DNA from: JAENVT01 sp963773085
GTDB lineage: Bacteria; Actinomycetota; Acidimicrobiia; Acidimicrobiales; Ilumatobacteraceae
Reading direction: 5' to 3'
Assembly: GCA_963773085.1 (NCBI GenBank)
Contig: CAVYZS010000008.1
Coordinates: 1-64,000, forward strand
DNA length: 64,000 bases
The translations under genes and the position numbers were made by a program. How positions within the stretch are numbered: the stretch's first letter is position 1; every line of letters starts with the position of its first letter. The notes beneath the pieces were generated by a model that saw only the letters and a program-made list of their open reading frames with translations, searched no databases and had not been told where the DNA came from. Shown here piece after piece: positions 45,920-56,280 of this stretch.

Positions 45920-46993
45920 TCAGGGGCGTGCGCCCATCACCTTCAGCAAGTGGGCATGGGACTTGACGGCCTGCCACGGCGTCGGGTGGCTGAGTACGAC
46001 GAGATGTCGCTCGGCACAGGCTTCGTTCAGACGCTCGGCGACGAGCGGATAGACCGTGTGAGGAAGGCGGGGAGCGATGTGGTGCTCGACCTGGAAGTCG
46101 AGACCACCCATGAACCAGTGCAGGATCCGACCACCGAGCCGTGTGCGGCAATGCACGTCAACCGTCGTGCGAAGCTGGTGGGCGATGAAATCCGTGCCCC
46201 TGCGTGGGGTGTCGGCAGCAGGGAATTCTGCCGGTTCAGCGCAGTGCGCAAGCTGGAACATCGTCGCCAGCAGCAGACCGATGGTCCAGGAGATGGCCAC
46301 GTAGAAGGTCAGCACGACCCACCAGCTGTGGAACATCAACGGAAGAGCGATCGCCCAGCCGATGTGGAGCACCTTGCCGAGCGCGATCATGACGACGTCG
46401 CGCCGCCGGGGTTGACGAGCGAAGCGGTGTTGCCCGATGCCGTGTTGCGTCAGGTTGACGAAGTCGGAGATCAGGAACCATTGCAACGTCAGGAACCCGT
46501 ACAGGACCCACATGTAGAGGTGTTGGTAGCGATGCCATGGGTGCCATGGCTGGTCGGGCGCGAGCCGAGCGAACGGAGCCTGATCGATGTCGGCGTCGAT
46601 CCCGGTCATGTTGGTGTTGCCGTGATGCAGGTTGTTGTGCTTGAACCTCCAGATCCACGAACTGGCGCCAAGGAGATCGCCGGTGTACCCGGCCACTCGG
46701 TTCAGCGTGCGCGAAGTGCTGAACGAGGCGTGGTTGGCATCGTGGAAGATCGACGTGGCGACCGCAGTCAAGGCAACGACAAGTACCGCAGCCGAAAGGA
46801 CCTTGGCAACCAGTGGCGTCGGCACGAGGACGAGCAGCCAGTAGCTCCCGATGGCGAGCACGGCGATGACGATGGCTTTGACGTGGATGTACCGGCGGGC
46901 CACCACCAACTCCCTCGACGTCGGCCGAACGGCAGCGGTGATCGGGTCTTGGTAGGCGTCCCTGCTGTCGGCGGGTGCATTGATCGTGTGCAT
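45920..46993 (-). CDS. Membrane fatty acid (acyl-CoA) desaturase
   Basis: From ATG 46993 the enzyme has 357 residues. The three His boxes of membrane di-iron desaturases are HDANH, HNNLHHGNTN and QVEHHIAPRLP, with four hydrophobic helices between them. The QVEHH box without a fused cytochrome b5 places it in the bacterial Delta6/DesA-like group. It introduces a double bond into long acyl chains and needs an external electron donor, none of which is encoded nearby. The upstream extension to 47050 is not conserved. It ends about 50 nt before the 6C RNA terminator, on the opposite strand. Confidence 0.85.
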   Translation of the reverse strand: MHTINAPADSRDAYQDPITAAVRPTSRELVVARRYIHVKAIVIAVLAIGSYWLLVLVPTPLVAKVLSAAVLVVALTAVATSIFHDANHASFSTSRTLNRVAGYTGDLLGASSWIWRFKHNNLHHGNTNMTGIDADIDQAPFARLAPDQPWHPWHRYQHLYMWVLYGFLTLQWFLISDFVNLTQHGIGQHRFARQPRRRDVVMIALGKVLHIGWAIALPLMFHSWWVVLTFYVAISWTIGLLLATMFQLAHCAEPAEFPAADTPRRGTDFIAHQLRTTVDVHCRTRLGGRILHWFMGGLDFQVEHHIAPRLPHTVYPLVAERLNEACAERHLVVLSHPTPWQAVKSHAHLLKVMGARP

Positions 46994-47257
46994 GGCGTCG
47001 CTCCTTCGACAACTCGGCCGAAACCGCCTGCCGAGGTCTGGAGCGGGCACGTCACACGTGTTCGGGTGACGAGGTCAGAATACCCGCCGGCGTACGGTTT
47101 TCCCGTTCGGCGCTGTTCGATTCTCGGCGCGGCTGGTAGCGTTCGAAGCACGTTGTCGCAGTGCCTGATCCGGTCCAGACCTTGCCGTCCGTCCTGTCGT
47201 GAAAGTGGGAAGCATGGTGCATCTGGCGGTCCAGCAAGCGGTGCCGGAGCGCGGCCC

Positions 47258-47977
47258 GTGAACGCCGACCAGTCGGCCCGTATCGCCGTCGCCTTCGCGT
47301 TGGAGGCCGCGAGATCGCCGACCGCCAGCCTCTGCGCGGCGTGCATCGACGTGCTGGATGTGACCGGCGCGGGAATCACGGTCATGGGTGGGGGACAAGA
47401 GGGTCCGCTCTGCGTCTCCAGTCAGCGAATGGCCGCGCTGGAAGACCTGCAGTTCACCATGGGTGAAGGCCCGTGCCAAGACGCGTATCGCTCCGGTCGA
47501 CCGGTGCATGCCCCTCGCCTCGACTTGCCGGCAATCGCCCGCTGGCCGGCCTTCGCGGACATGGCCCAGGAGGCCGGGATCGGCGCGGTTTTCGCCTACC
47601 CGTTGGCGACCAACGGGGCACGGATCGGCGTGTTGACGCTCTACCAGGACAACGAGGGGGAGCTCAGCGCGGCGCAGAACGACGACAGCCTCGCCCTGGC
47701 CGACGTGCTCACCGAGACCGTCCTGAGCCTGCAGGACGCGGCGCCGCCGGGGGTGCTGGCCTCCGGCCTCGAAGAGGCAGTCGTCTATCGCGCCGAGATC
47801 CATCAGGCGTCAGGAATGGTCTCGATTCAACTGCGGATCTCGATCGCTGAGGCGCTCGTGCGGATCCGTGCCTACGCGTTCGCCCATGGCCTACCCGTAG
47901 GTGTGGTGGCTGCCGATATCGTCGGTCGTCGACTACGCCTCGCCGACGACCGCGACGAACCCGGAAAAGGAGGTTGA
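47258..47977 (+). CDS. GAF-ANTAR regulator
   Basis: This 239-residue protein starts at GTG 47258. A GAF domain (about 10-155) contains CAACIDVLDVTGAGITVMGGGQEGPLCVSS and FTMGEGPCQDAYRSGRPVHAPRL. It is followed by an ANTAR-type RNA-binding helical domain (about 180-230: IHQASGMVSIQLRISIAEALVRIRAYAFAHGLPV). ANTAR proteins bind paired-hairpin RNAs and relieve termination. The protein is cytosolic. Its stop lies four bases before the next GTG, so the two GAF-ANTAR genes are an operon. The 265-nt gap upstream, towards the desaturase, holds no gene. Confidence 0.82.
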   Translation: MNADQSARIAVAFALEAARSPTASLCAACIDVLDVTGAGITVMGGGQEGPLCVSSQRMAALEDLQFTMGEGPCQDAYRSGRPVHAPRLDLPAIARWPAFADMAQEAGIGAVFAYPLATNGARIGVLTLYQDNEGELSAAQNDDSLALADVLTETVLSLQDAAPPGVLASGLEEAVVYRAEIHQASGMVSIQLRISIAEALVRIRAYAFAHGLPVGVVAADIVGRRLRLADDRDEPGKGG

Positions 47978-47981
47978 CAAC

Positions 47982-48764
47982 GTGTCAAACGATTCCGAAC
48001 AGCGGGCTATCCAACGACAGGCCCTCACCGCAACGACGTTCGTCGAGATCGTCGACACGCTCGTCGACGATTTCGATGTCATCGATGTACTGACAGTGCT
48101 CACGTCACGCAGCGTCGAATTGCTCGAAGCGGCTGCGGCCGGGATCCTGCTGGCCGACGAACTCGGGCATCTGCGCGTGATCGGAGCGTCGACGGAGCAG
48201 GTCCAACTTCTCGAGTTGTTCCAGATCCAGAACGACGAAGGTCCCTGCCTCGACTGCTTCCACACCGGCAAGATCGTCTCGAGCAGCAACCTCGGCGGGT
48301 CTTCCCCGTGGCCGCAGTTCGGTGCCGAATGCGTCCTCGCCGGATTCCCCTCGGTCTGTGCCGTCCCGCTGCGGTTGAAAGATCTCATTCTCGGCTGCCT
48401 CAACTTGTTCATGTCGGAACCGGTCAGGCTCTCCGATGCCGAGATCGCCCTGGCACAGGCCTTGGCCGATGTGGCCAGCATCGCCATCGTCCAGGACCAG
48501 GCCACTCGACAAGCGGCGATCAGGGAGGGCCACCTGCAGCACGCGTTGATCAGTCGCATCGCGATCGAGCAGGCCAAAGGCATGATCGCCGAACGCGGCA
48601 ATGTCGACATGGACGAAGCGTTCGCCCGGTTGCGATCGTTCGCTCGGAACACCAACCGCGGCCTCACCGAGGTCGCCGAAGCACTGGTGGCGGGCACGCT
48701 GAACATCGACGTGATTTCTCAGACACGTACGTTGCCGCCCCCGCCGACGTCCCAACGCCGCTGA
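47982..48764 (+). CDS. GAF-ANTAR regulator
   Basis: A 260-residue protein. The GAF domain (about 10-175) includes LEAAAAGILLADELGHLRVIGAS, NDEGPCLDCFHTGKIVSSSNL and VCAVPLRLKDLILGCLNLF. The ANTAR domain is canonical (ALISRIAIEQAKGMIAERGNVDMDEAFARLRSFARNTNRGLTEVAEALV). AAGGAGG precedes GTG 47982, a strong site for a second cistron. It is a paralogue of the preceding gene with a better-conserved RNA-binding end. The shared context with STAS, sigma and phosphatase genes suggests stress signalling. Confidence 0.87.
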   Translation: MSNDSEQRAIQRQALTATTFVEIVDTLVDDFDVIDVLTVLTSRSVELLEAAAAGILLADELGHLRVIGASTEQVQLLELFQIQNDEGPCLDCFHTGKIVSSSNLGGSSPWPQFGAECVLAGFPSVCAVPLRLKDLILGCLNLFMSEPVRLSDAEIALAQALADVASIAIVQDQATRQAAIREGHLQHALISRIAIEQAKGMIAERGNVDMDEAFARLRSFARNTNRGLTEVAEALVAGTLNIDVISQTRTLPPPPTSQRR

Positions 48765-48926
48765 CCGCTGTCCTCGGTCCGAACCTTGTCGCTGCGAACA
48801 CGTCCAGCATGTTGTCAGCGACGAAGGTCAGATATCGGAGTATGGTGCTGACGAGAGCGGAATCGTTCGCTCACTGCCGCGTTGCTCCAGACCCAGGTTG
48901 CGCCATCGCCCCGGGGAGGTAGGAAC

Positions 48927-49273
48927 GTGCGAGTACGGGACAAACGTGCTGACCGAAGGACCACATCCTCCATAGACCTCGACGACTTGACGTTCACGCT
49001 CGGTGTCTCCACCGAGGGTTCGAACCGAGTGATCGAGATCTGCGGAGAGCTGGACGTGGCCAGCCGCAACCTGGTCATCCGAGCCTGCCTGGCCGATCGA
49101 GACAAGGCTGTGGTGTCGAGATGGCCGCGATGACCTTCATGGATTGCTGCGGGTATGGCGCGTTGGTCGCGGCCCGCCGAGCGTTGCGCCTCGAGGGCGG
49201 CTCACTCACCCTGCGGAATCAGTCCGGGCAACCGGCGGCGCTGCTCGGGTTGCTGTCGTCGCTCGAGGCCTGA
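48927..49273 (+). CDS. STAS-domain protein with DCCG in place of DSSG (one frameshift)
   Basis: About 115 residues. GGGGAGGTAGG precedes GTG 48927. The first part is FTLGVSTEGSNRVIEICGELDVASRNLVIRACL. Near nt 49112 the frame changes, here equivalent to a lost base, and continues as EMAAMTFMDCCGYGALVAARRAL to the stop at 49271-49273. The loop that normally carries the phosphorylated Ser (DSSG) is DCCG, so this antagonist would not be switched off by an RsbW-type kinase. The 160-nt gap upstream holds nothing recognised. Confidence 0.75.
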
Positions 49274-49274
49274 A

Positions 49275-50043
49275 CTACATGTCGATGGCGTTGCGTGTCG
49301 TCTCGACGAGTTCGGCGAACTCGTCGAGCGCGGCGTCGCCGAGCGACCCGTAGATGGGATACAGGATTCGCGACGTGAGTGTCTCGGCCTCGGCCCGCGC
49401 CTGGCGAGCACCTTCGGCCTCGGCGAACGGCCCGCTCCATCCGAGGTGCTCTGCCCAGACCGGACCGGTCCGTGGGGGCGCCGCGGGTGACACGAGAACA
49501 GCATCGAGCGCCGTGAGTCCGCAAGCGTGGATGGCCACGATGTGAGCTGCGCCACGCAACTCGCGCAGCACGTGAATGGTGAGCGCGACTCTGGCGTTGA
49601 CGTCGTCGGGTTGCGGCTGGGCGCGCCATCCCGCGAACACCGCGCCGATCGAGCCGTCGGCTGCGTCGGTGATTGTTCGGCCCAACACGTCGAGACGAGT
49701 CATTCGCGCCTGGTCGAGGCGGGCGAGCTCGGCTGAACCCCACGCGCAGCAGAGGCCGGCGTAGGCGTCGGCGACCTGCCGGTGCGTGAGCCCATCGGGG
49801 AGCGATTCCCAGGCGGCACGAACCCGGTCGGGCGAGAGAAACGCCAGACCGGACAGCGGCAACATCGGCGTCACCGTCGCCCAGCACAGCGGCGCGCCCG
49901 ATGATCCACAGGTCCTCACCCGATCGCAATCCCAGTTCGGCGGCCAGACGATCCGCCGGCGGACCCGTCATCCAACCGCGTACGAACTGCTGGATCGGCT
50001 TGAGAACCCGCTCGACCTGGTCGGCCACGGTCATTGTCGTCAT
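49275..50043 (-). CDS. SCO6745-family protein (one frameshift)
   Basis: About 256 residues, with a +1 shift near nt 49870. The N-terminus (MTTMTVADQVERVLKPIQQFVRGWM) and the blocks FLSPDRVRAAWESLP, YAGLCCAWGSAELARLDQARMTRLD, LGRTITDAADGSIGAVFAGWR and GPVWAEHLGWSGPFAE match the actinobacterial SCO6745 family, annotated as helix-turn-helix-like without known function. It starts 29 nt after the stop of the LLM F420-type gene and may be in its operon. Confidence 0.75.
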
Positions 50044-50071
50044 CGGTGGTGATCCCTTCGGATTTGTCGGC

Positions 50072-50965
50072 TCAGCCCCGGACAACCGGTGCGACGGCAT
50101 CATGCCAGCGGATCCAGGCAGCGAGGTGCTCGGCCGGTGACGAGTACCCGCCACCGGTACTGGACACACGGAGGTGGGTGGCGCCGAGCGCCCGGAAAGC
50201 CTGCGCCGTCTCGGTCCACGACTGCGGATCGTCGTCGATGCTGATGCGCATCCCGCATTCGATCCCCAGCGTGCTGGGGTCGCGTCCGGCTGCTGTGGCA
50301 TAACCGCGTAGGCGGTCCAACGCGCCGGCCAGCAGGTCGCCCGGCGGGAACTGCGGCATCCAACCATCAGCGAGCCGCCCGGTGCGCTCGAGGACCTTCT
50401 CGACGAGGTTGCCGAAGAACGAACCCATCCAGATCGGGATCGGGCGTTGGACGGGTAGCGGGTTGATCCCGATGCGATCGAGATGATGCCAGTTGCCGTC
50501 GAACGTCACGAGCTCCTGAGTCCACAGTTGGCGCATGACGGCGATCTGCTCTTCGATGCGCCGGCCGCGGTTCGAGAAGTCCTGGTCGAGGACCTCGTAC
50601 TCCATCCAGTTGCGTCCGATGCCCACGCCGAGCCGCAACCGGCCTCCGGTCAACAGGTCGAGTTCGGCGGCCTGCTTTGCCAGCAGAACCGTCTGGCGTT
50701 GTGTGCTGATGACGATCGACGTTGCGAGCTGCAGACGACTAGTGACCGCGCCGAGGAAGGTGAGCAGCACCAGCGGCTCGTGGCACGGCACGTCGAAGGT
50801 GTTGACCTTCTCGCCGGGGCGCTGGCGATCCGGGTGAGCGCCGACCACGTGGTCGTTGGTCAGCACACCGTCGAACCCGGCGCCCTCCATCGACTGCGCC
50901 ATGTCCCTCAGGAACGAAGGATCGTTGCCGACGTCGCCCGTGATCAGAATCGCCCCGAGTTGCAC
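50072..50965 (-). CDS. LLM-class F420-dependent oxidoreductase
   Basis: About 297 residues from GTG 50965. The luciferase-like fold typical of the F420 branch is visible: FLRDMAQSMEGAGFDGVLTNDHVVG, LVLLTFLGAVTSRLQLATSIVI, QTVLLAKQAAELDLLTGGRLRLGVGIGRNWMEYEVLDQDFSNRGRRIEEQIAVMRQLW and RPIPIWMGSF. Such enzymes use coenzyme F420 to reduce or oxidise diverse substrates. It lies 36 nt after the first kdpD and upstream of the SCO6745-type gene on the same strand, possibly as part of that transcript. Confidence 0.85.
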   Translation of the reverse strand: MQLGAILITGDVGNDPSFLRDMAQSMEGAGFDGVLTNDHVVGAHPDRQRPGEKVNTFDVPCHEPLVLLTFLGAVTSRLQLATSIVISTQRQTVLLAKQAAELDLLTGGRLRLGVGIGRNWMEYEVLDQDFSNRGRRIEEQIAVMRQLWTQELVTFDGNWHHLDRIGINPLPVQRPIPIWMGSFFGNLVEKVLERTGRLADGWMPQFPPGDLLAGALDRLRGYATAAGRDPSTLGIECGMRISIDDDPQSWTETAQAFRALGATHLRVSSTGGGYSSPAEHLAAWIRWHDAVAPVVRG

Positions 50966-51000
50966 AACCCAGGAACGTAGCCCACCCGCACCTGAGGGCA

Positions 51001-53524
51001 TCAAGCGGCGATGTCGGGTGCCTTCGGCAGCGCGATGGTGACGGTGAGGCCACCGCCGGGAGTGTCATCGAGGGACAACACTCCCTCCATGGCATCGACG
51101 AATCCTCGAGCGACCGAGAAGCCGAGGCCGATGCCTTCGTTCGTCTGGTCATCACCGAGGCGCTGCAACGGTGTCGTGACCCGCGCCCGGTCCGCGGCCG
51201 GCACACCGGGCCCCCGGTCGATGACGCGCACGTGAACGGAGTCGCCGACCTGGGCCGCCTCGATGCGAACGCGTTGGCCAGGAGGGTTGTGCCGCACTGC
51301 GTTCCCAATGACGTTGGCGAGGCTTCGTTCGAGCAAAGCGGGGTCGCTCATGACTGTCGGCACGCTGAGCGGGATGTCGAGTTGCACGTCTTCGGATCGG
51401 ATGTTCAAGCTGTGCAACGCTGCTATCACGGTGTCGATGACGATGGTCGGCCGCGTTTCGATCGCGAGCGCACCGAACTGCAGTCGGCTCGCATCGAGCA
51501 GATTGCCGACCAGCCGGTTGAGCCGATCGGTCTCCTCGTCGACGGTCTTCAGCGCTTCGCCGAGTTGGTCAGGGGTCCAACGCACCGCAGGATCGCGAAG
51601 TCCGGAGATCATCGCCTTGATCGAGGCCAGCGGCGTTCGCAGGTCGTGCGAGACGGAACGGAGCAGAGCCGTGCGCAACGCGTCGATGTCGGCCAGCGCC
51701 GCCGCTTCAGCCGCTTCGGCCACCAGCCGCTGACTCTCGATGGCGATCGCCAGTTGGTCGGCCAGCACTCGCAACAGGTTGTGGTCGTCGACCGACAACG
51801 GGCGGCCGAAGACCTGCAGCGTTGCCTGCAATCCGGCGACGCCCTGCAGCGAGGTCGTCAGTGGCATCGACGCAGTGGGAGATCCTGTGACATCGCCGGC
51901 CTCGGCGAGCGTCAATGCTCCGGCGGCGTCGGTTCCGACGATCCGCACACCGGCGAGGTCGAACGTCGTGCGCAGCTGGTCGACCAAGTGCGGCAACGGT
52001 TCCGGGTCGGCGGCGAGACTGCTGGTCGAACGGGCCAGCGCCTCGGCTTCCAACCGCGCTCGCCGGCCTTCCTGCGATCGTCTTGCGGCCACATCGACCA
52101 GCGTCCCGACGGTGACCGATACGGCGACGAAGATGAGCAGGGCGGTCAGGTTCTCGCCCTCGGAGATGGTCAGCGTGCCGTACGGCGGGACGTAGAACCA
52201 GTTCACCAGCAACGACGACACAAGCGCGGCGACGACGGCGACGACCTTCCCGCCGAGTGCCGCGATGCCCAGGACCAGGGAGAGCACCAGCAGCAGCTCC
52301 GTGGACAAGTCGATGTGGTCGCGGAGCGACACGGTGGCGACCATGAGCAAGGGGATGCCGACGACGGTCAAGCACCACGCTGCGATCACCCGGCGACGAT
52401 CGAGGCTCGGTGAGGCGCGTCGTGGTGACGAAACGACATCTTCGCCGTCCGCGGCTCGGTGGGCGATCACGTGAACGTCGATCTCGCCGGCGAGGCGGGT
52501 GACGCGGGCAACGAAGGATCCGTGGACGATCTCGTGCCAGCGGCTGCGACGACTGGCGCCCAGTACGAGCTGTGTTGCCTTCTCACGCCTGGCGAAGGCG
52601 ACGAGCGACTCGGCCGTGTCGTGGCCGACCACCTCGTGGACGGTCCCACCGAGCTCGATCACGAGTCGTCGTTGCGCGGTCAGAGCGTCAGCATCAGCAG
52701 GGGTCAGACCGTCGTCGACGGCGACGTGCACTCCCAGCAACTCCCCGCTGGCACGTCCGGCAATCCGCGCTGGCGCGACGGATCAGGGCCTCTCCTCCGG
52801 CGACTCCGGTGATCCCCACCACGACCCTCTCGCGCGTCTCCCACGCGTCGGCGATGCCATGGGCGTCGAGATAGTTGTGCAGCGATTCCTCGACTCGATC
52901 CGCCACCCACAGCAGGGCGAGTTCGCGAAGAGCAGAGAGGTTGCCCGGACGGAAGTAGTTACCCAGTGCAGCGTCGACCCGTTCGGCCGGATAGATGTTG
53001 CCATGGGCCATTCGTCTACGGATCGCCTCGGGGGCCATGTCGACCAGTTCGAGTTGGTCGGCGTGGCGGACGATGTCGTCGGGAACCGTCTCGCGTTGGG
53101 TCGTACCGGTGATGCGCGAGACCACGTCGTTCAGGGATTCGAGGTGTTGGATGTTCACCGTCGAGATCACGTCGATCCCGGCGTCGAGCAGTTGCTCCAC
53201 GTCTTGCCAACGCTTCTCGTTCTTCGACCCCGGCGCGTTGGTGTGCGCGTACTCGTCGACGAGAACGACCTCAGGTCGTCGCGCCAGAACGGCATCGAGA
53301 TCCATCTCCTGCAGCACCGCGCCGCGATAGTCGATCTGCCTCAGTGGGATGATCTCCAGGTCGCGAATCTGGCCTGCGGTCTGGTGACGACCGTGCGTTT
53401 CGACGACCCCGATCACCACATCGGTGCCACGTTCCTTGCGACGCACACCTTCACCGAGCATGCGGTAGGTCTTACCGACGCCTGGCGATGCGCCGAGGTA
53501 GATGCGCAGTGTTCCCCGTGCCAT
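51001..53524 (-). CDS. kdpD: Potassium sensor histidine kinase KdpD, first copy (one frameshift)
   Basis: About 840 residues. The N-terminal KdpD domain has Walker A YLGASPGVGKTY and VVLVDEYAHTNAPGS. A universal-stress-protein-like domain follows; the +1 shift falls inside it near nt 52772. Then come four membrane helices, a GAF-like domain, the HisKA box SVSHDLRTPLASIKAMISGL and the ATPase box NVIGNAVRHNPPGQ with GIGLGFSVARGFVDAMEG. KdpD senses potassium limitation and turgor and phosphorylates KdpE. It ends the kdpFABCD operon 33 nt after kdpC; no kdpE follows here. Confidence 0.9.
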
Positions 53525-53557
53525 GGCGCTAGTCCCTGGCTGATCTCGGCGTCACGC

Positions 53558-54142
53558 TCAGGTCGCGAGGTCGTCGAGTGCGAGGTTGAGTTCGAGGACG
53601 TTGACACCCGGCTCGCCCAACACCCACAGCTGGCGGCCATCGGTGTTCTTGTCGACCAACTCCGCCACGACGGCGACGTCGAGCCCTCTGGCGTTCGCAA
53701 CCCTGGCGATCTGCAGGCGTGCGTTGGCGACCGAGATGTGCGGGTCGAGGCCGGAGCCCGAAGCGGTGACGGCGTCAACCGGCACCAGGGCATCGGGCGC
53801 CAGCCCGTTCTCCTGGCGATACGCGGCGACACGCTCGCTGACCGCCGAGAGCAGATCAGGGTTGGTCGGACCGAGATTCGAGCCGGAGCTCGCCGAGCCG
53901 TCGTAGCCGGCGCCTGCGGCAGACGGCCGGGGATGGAAGTACTGCTCAGCGGTGAACGTCTGGCCGATCAGCTTGCTCCCGACGATGACGCCGTCTCGCT
54001 TGATCAGCGAGCCCTCTGCCTTGTCGCCGAAGGCCACTTTGCCGATCGCTGTGCTGAGCAACGGGTAGGCCACGCCACAGATGAGCGTGAACACGATCAC
54101 GATCATGACGGCCGGCCGCAGTTGGCGGATCAGTGCGCGCAT
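53558..54142 (-). CDS. kdpC: Potassium-transporting ATPase subunit C
   Basis: An intact protein of 194 residues. One N-terminal membrane helix (PAVMIVIVFTLICGVAYPLL) is followed by the soluble domain with GSKLIGQTFTAEQYFHPRPSAA, SSGSNLGPTNPDLL, VPVDAVTASGSGLDPHISVANARLQIARVA and VLELNLALDDL. KdpC stabilises the KdpFABC complex and may help load ATP. It starts one base after the kdpB stop. Confidence 0.93.
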   Translation of the reverse strand: MRALIRQLRPAVMIVIVFTLICGVAYPLLSTAIGKVAFGDKAEGSLIKRDGVIVGSKLIGQTFTAEQYFHPRPSAAGAGYDGSASSGSNLGPTNPDLLSAVSERVAAYRQENGLAPDALVPVDAVTASGSGLDPHISVANARLQIARVANARGLDVAVVAELVDKNTDGRQLWVLGEPGVNVLELNLALDDLAT

Positions 54143-54143
54143 T

Positions 54144-56255
54144 TCAGTTCACTACTCCTGTTGCAGAGATGAGCATGTCGATGAGTTTGATGCCCACGAA
54201 CGGGGCGATGATGCCGCCGAGGCCGTAGATCAGCAGATTGCGCCGCAGCACCAGAGCGGCGGCTTCGGCGCGGAACTTCACGCCGCGTAGGGCGAGCGGC
54301 ACCAGCATGATGATGATGAGGGCGTTGAAGATGACCGCCGACAGGATCGCCGAACTGGGGCTGTCGAGCTTCATCACGTTCAACCTGTCGAGCACCGGCA
54401 ACACACCGGAGAACATCGCCGGGATGATGGCGAAGTACTTGGCGACGTCGTTGGCGATGGAGAACGTGGTCAGTGAACCGCGCGTGATCAGCAACTGCTT
54501 GCCGACCTCGACGATCTCGATGAGCTTGGTGGGATTGCTGTCGAGGTCGACCATGTTGCCGGCCTCCTTGGCCGCCTGCGTCCCGGTGTTCATCGCCACA
54601 CCGACATCAGCCTGAGCCAGCGCAGGCGCGTCGTTGGTGCCGTCACCCGTCATCGCCACCAGGTTGCCGCCGGCCTGTTCGCGCTTGATCAACGCCATCT
54701 TGTCTTCGGGCGTGGCCTCCGCCAGGAACCCGTCGACACCGGCCTCGTCCGCGATCGCGGCTGCTGTCAGCGGATTGTCGCCGGTGATCATGATGGTGCG
54801 AATGCCCATCGCGCGCATCTGGTCGAAGCGCTCACGCATCCCGGCCTTCACGGTGTCTTTCAGCCGGATCACACCGAGGACCCGCCAGGTTTCTGCCGCC
54901 GATGCACGGTCGATCACGACCAGGGGCGTCGCACCGTCTTTCGACACCTGCTCGACCACCGGCAACACCTCGAGCGGGAACGAACCGCCTTCGACCTCGA
55001 CGAAGCGGCGAACGGAATCCGCCGCACCCTTGCGCACTTGACGCCCGCTACTCATGTCCATCCCCGACATGCGGGTCTGGGCCGTGAACGGGACGAGCAC
55101 AGCGTTGGGGTCCTCGATGATGGTGAGACCGAAGTCGTCGACGGCCAGATCGACGATCGATCGTCCTTCGGGGGTCTCGTCGGCCAGCGACGAGACGAGC
55201 GCCCCTTCGGCAAGCTCGCCGGCCGTCACGCCGGTCACCGCGATGAACTCTGATGCCTGACGGGATCCGTAGGTGATCGTGCCGGTCTTGTCGAGCAGCA
55301 AGGTGGTGCAGTCACCGGCCGCCTCGACCGCACGCCCCGACATTGCCAGCACGTTGCGCTGGACGAGCCGATCCATGCCGGCGATGCCGATGGCCGAGAG
55401 CAGGCCACCGATCGTCGTGGGGATGAGGCACACCAGCAGGGCGATCAGGACGATGATGTTCTGCTCGGCTCCCGAGTAGATGGCGAACGGCTGCAGCGTG
55501 ACCACCGCCAAGAGGAAGATGATCGTCAGACCTGCGAGCAGGATCGACAGGGCGATCTCGTTCGGTGTCTTCTGTCGGTTTGCCCCCTCGACCAGGGCGA
55601 TCATGCGGTCGAGGAACGTCTCGCCCGGCTTTGCCGTGATGCGCACCACAATTTGATCGCTCAACACGCGCGTGCCACCCGTGACGGCCGAACGGTCACC
55701 GCCGGACTCACGGATGACCGGAGCGGATTCACCGGTGATCGCCGATTCGTCGACCGTGGCGATGCCCTCGATGATTTCGCCGTCGCCGGGGATGATCTCT
55801 CCGGCGACGACGATGCACAGGTCGTCGACCTGGAGCACCGACGAGGCCTTCTGTGTCGTCGTTCCATCGGGCATCCTGATCGTGGCGATGGTGTCGGCTC
55901 GTGTCTTGCGCAGTGCCTGCGCCTGAGCCTTGCCGCGCCCTTCGGCCATCGCCTCGGCGAAGTTGGCGAACAGCACGGTGAACCACAGCCAGGCAGCGAC
56001 AAGACCGGCAAACCAGTTCTGCGTCGAAGTGCTGTCCGAGAAGTCGCGGATGAAGAGGTACGTGGTCAGCACTGAGCCGACCTCGACGATGAACATCACC
56101 GGGTTGCGCATCATCGTGCGCGGGTTCAGCTTCTTGATCGCACCAACGCTTGCGGTCTTGATGATCGCCGGGTCGAAGATCGACTTCGAGCCCGGTGCCT
56201 TGGTGCGGACCTTCGGAGCACGGGGCTCGGGGGCGTGTTGCAGTGTTGCAGTCAT
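54144..56255 (-). CDS. kdpB: Potassium-transporting P-type ATPase, catalytic subunit
   Basis: This intact protein of 703 residues is the ATP-hydrolysing pump subunit. Present are the actuator motif DESAITGESAPVI, the phosphorylation site LLLDKTGTITYGSRQASEF, KGAADSVRRFV in the nucleotide domain and MTGDGTNDAPALAQADVGVAMNTGTQAAKEAGNMVDLDSNPTKLIEIV at the hinge. Seven membrane helices are expected and hydrophobic segments fit. Length is normal (about 680-700). A 25-nt gap separates it from kdpA. Confidence 0.95.
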   Translation of the reverse strand: MTATLQHAPEPRAPKVRTKAPGSKSIFDPAIIKTASVGAIKKLNPRTMMRNPVMFIVEVGSVLTTYLFIRDFSDSTSTQNWFAGLVAAWLWFTVLFANFAEAMAEGRGKAQAQALRKTRADTIATIRMPDGTTTQKASSVLQVDDLCIVVAGEIIPGDGEIIEGIATVDESAITGESAPVIRESGGDRSAVTGGTRVLSDQIVVRITAKPGETFLDRMIALVEGANRQKTPNEIALSILLAGLTIIFLLAVVTLQPFAIYSGAEQNIIVLIALLVCLIPTTIGGLLSAIGIAGMDRLVQRNVLAMSGRAVEAAGDCTTLLLDKTGTITYGSRQASEFIAVTGVTAGELAEGALVSSLADETPEGRSIVDLAVDDFGLTIIEDPNAVLVPFTAQTRMSGMDMSSGRQVRKGAADSVRRFVEVEGGSFPLEVLPVVEQVSKDGATPLVVIDRASAAETWRVLGVIRLKDTVKAGMRERFDQMRAMGIRTIMITGDNPLTAAAIADEAGVDGFLAEATPEDKMALIKREQAGGNLVAMTGDGTNDAPALAQADVGVAMNTGTQAAKEAGNMVDLDSNPTKLIEIVEVGKQLLITRGSLTTFSIANDVAKYFAIIPAMFSGVLPVLDRLNVMKLDSPSSAILSAVIFNALIIIMLVPLALRGVKFRAEAAALVLRRNLLIYGLGGIIAPFVGIKLIDMLISATGVVN

Positions 56256-56280
56256 GATGTCCTCAGAAATCGGTCACTGG

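Noticed and set aside
47041..47257. GGGTAT on the minus strand upstream of the desaturase as a SigF-type promoter
   Set aside because: No GTTT at 14-18 bp; one half-site alone is too weak.
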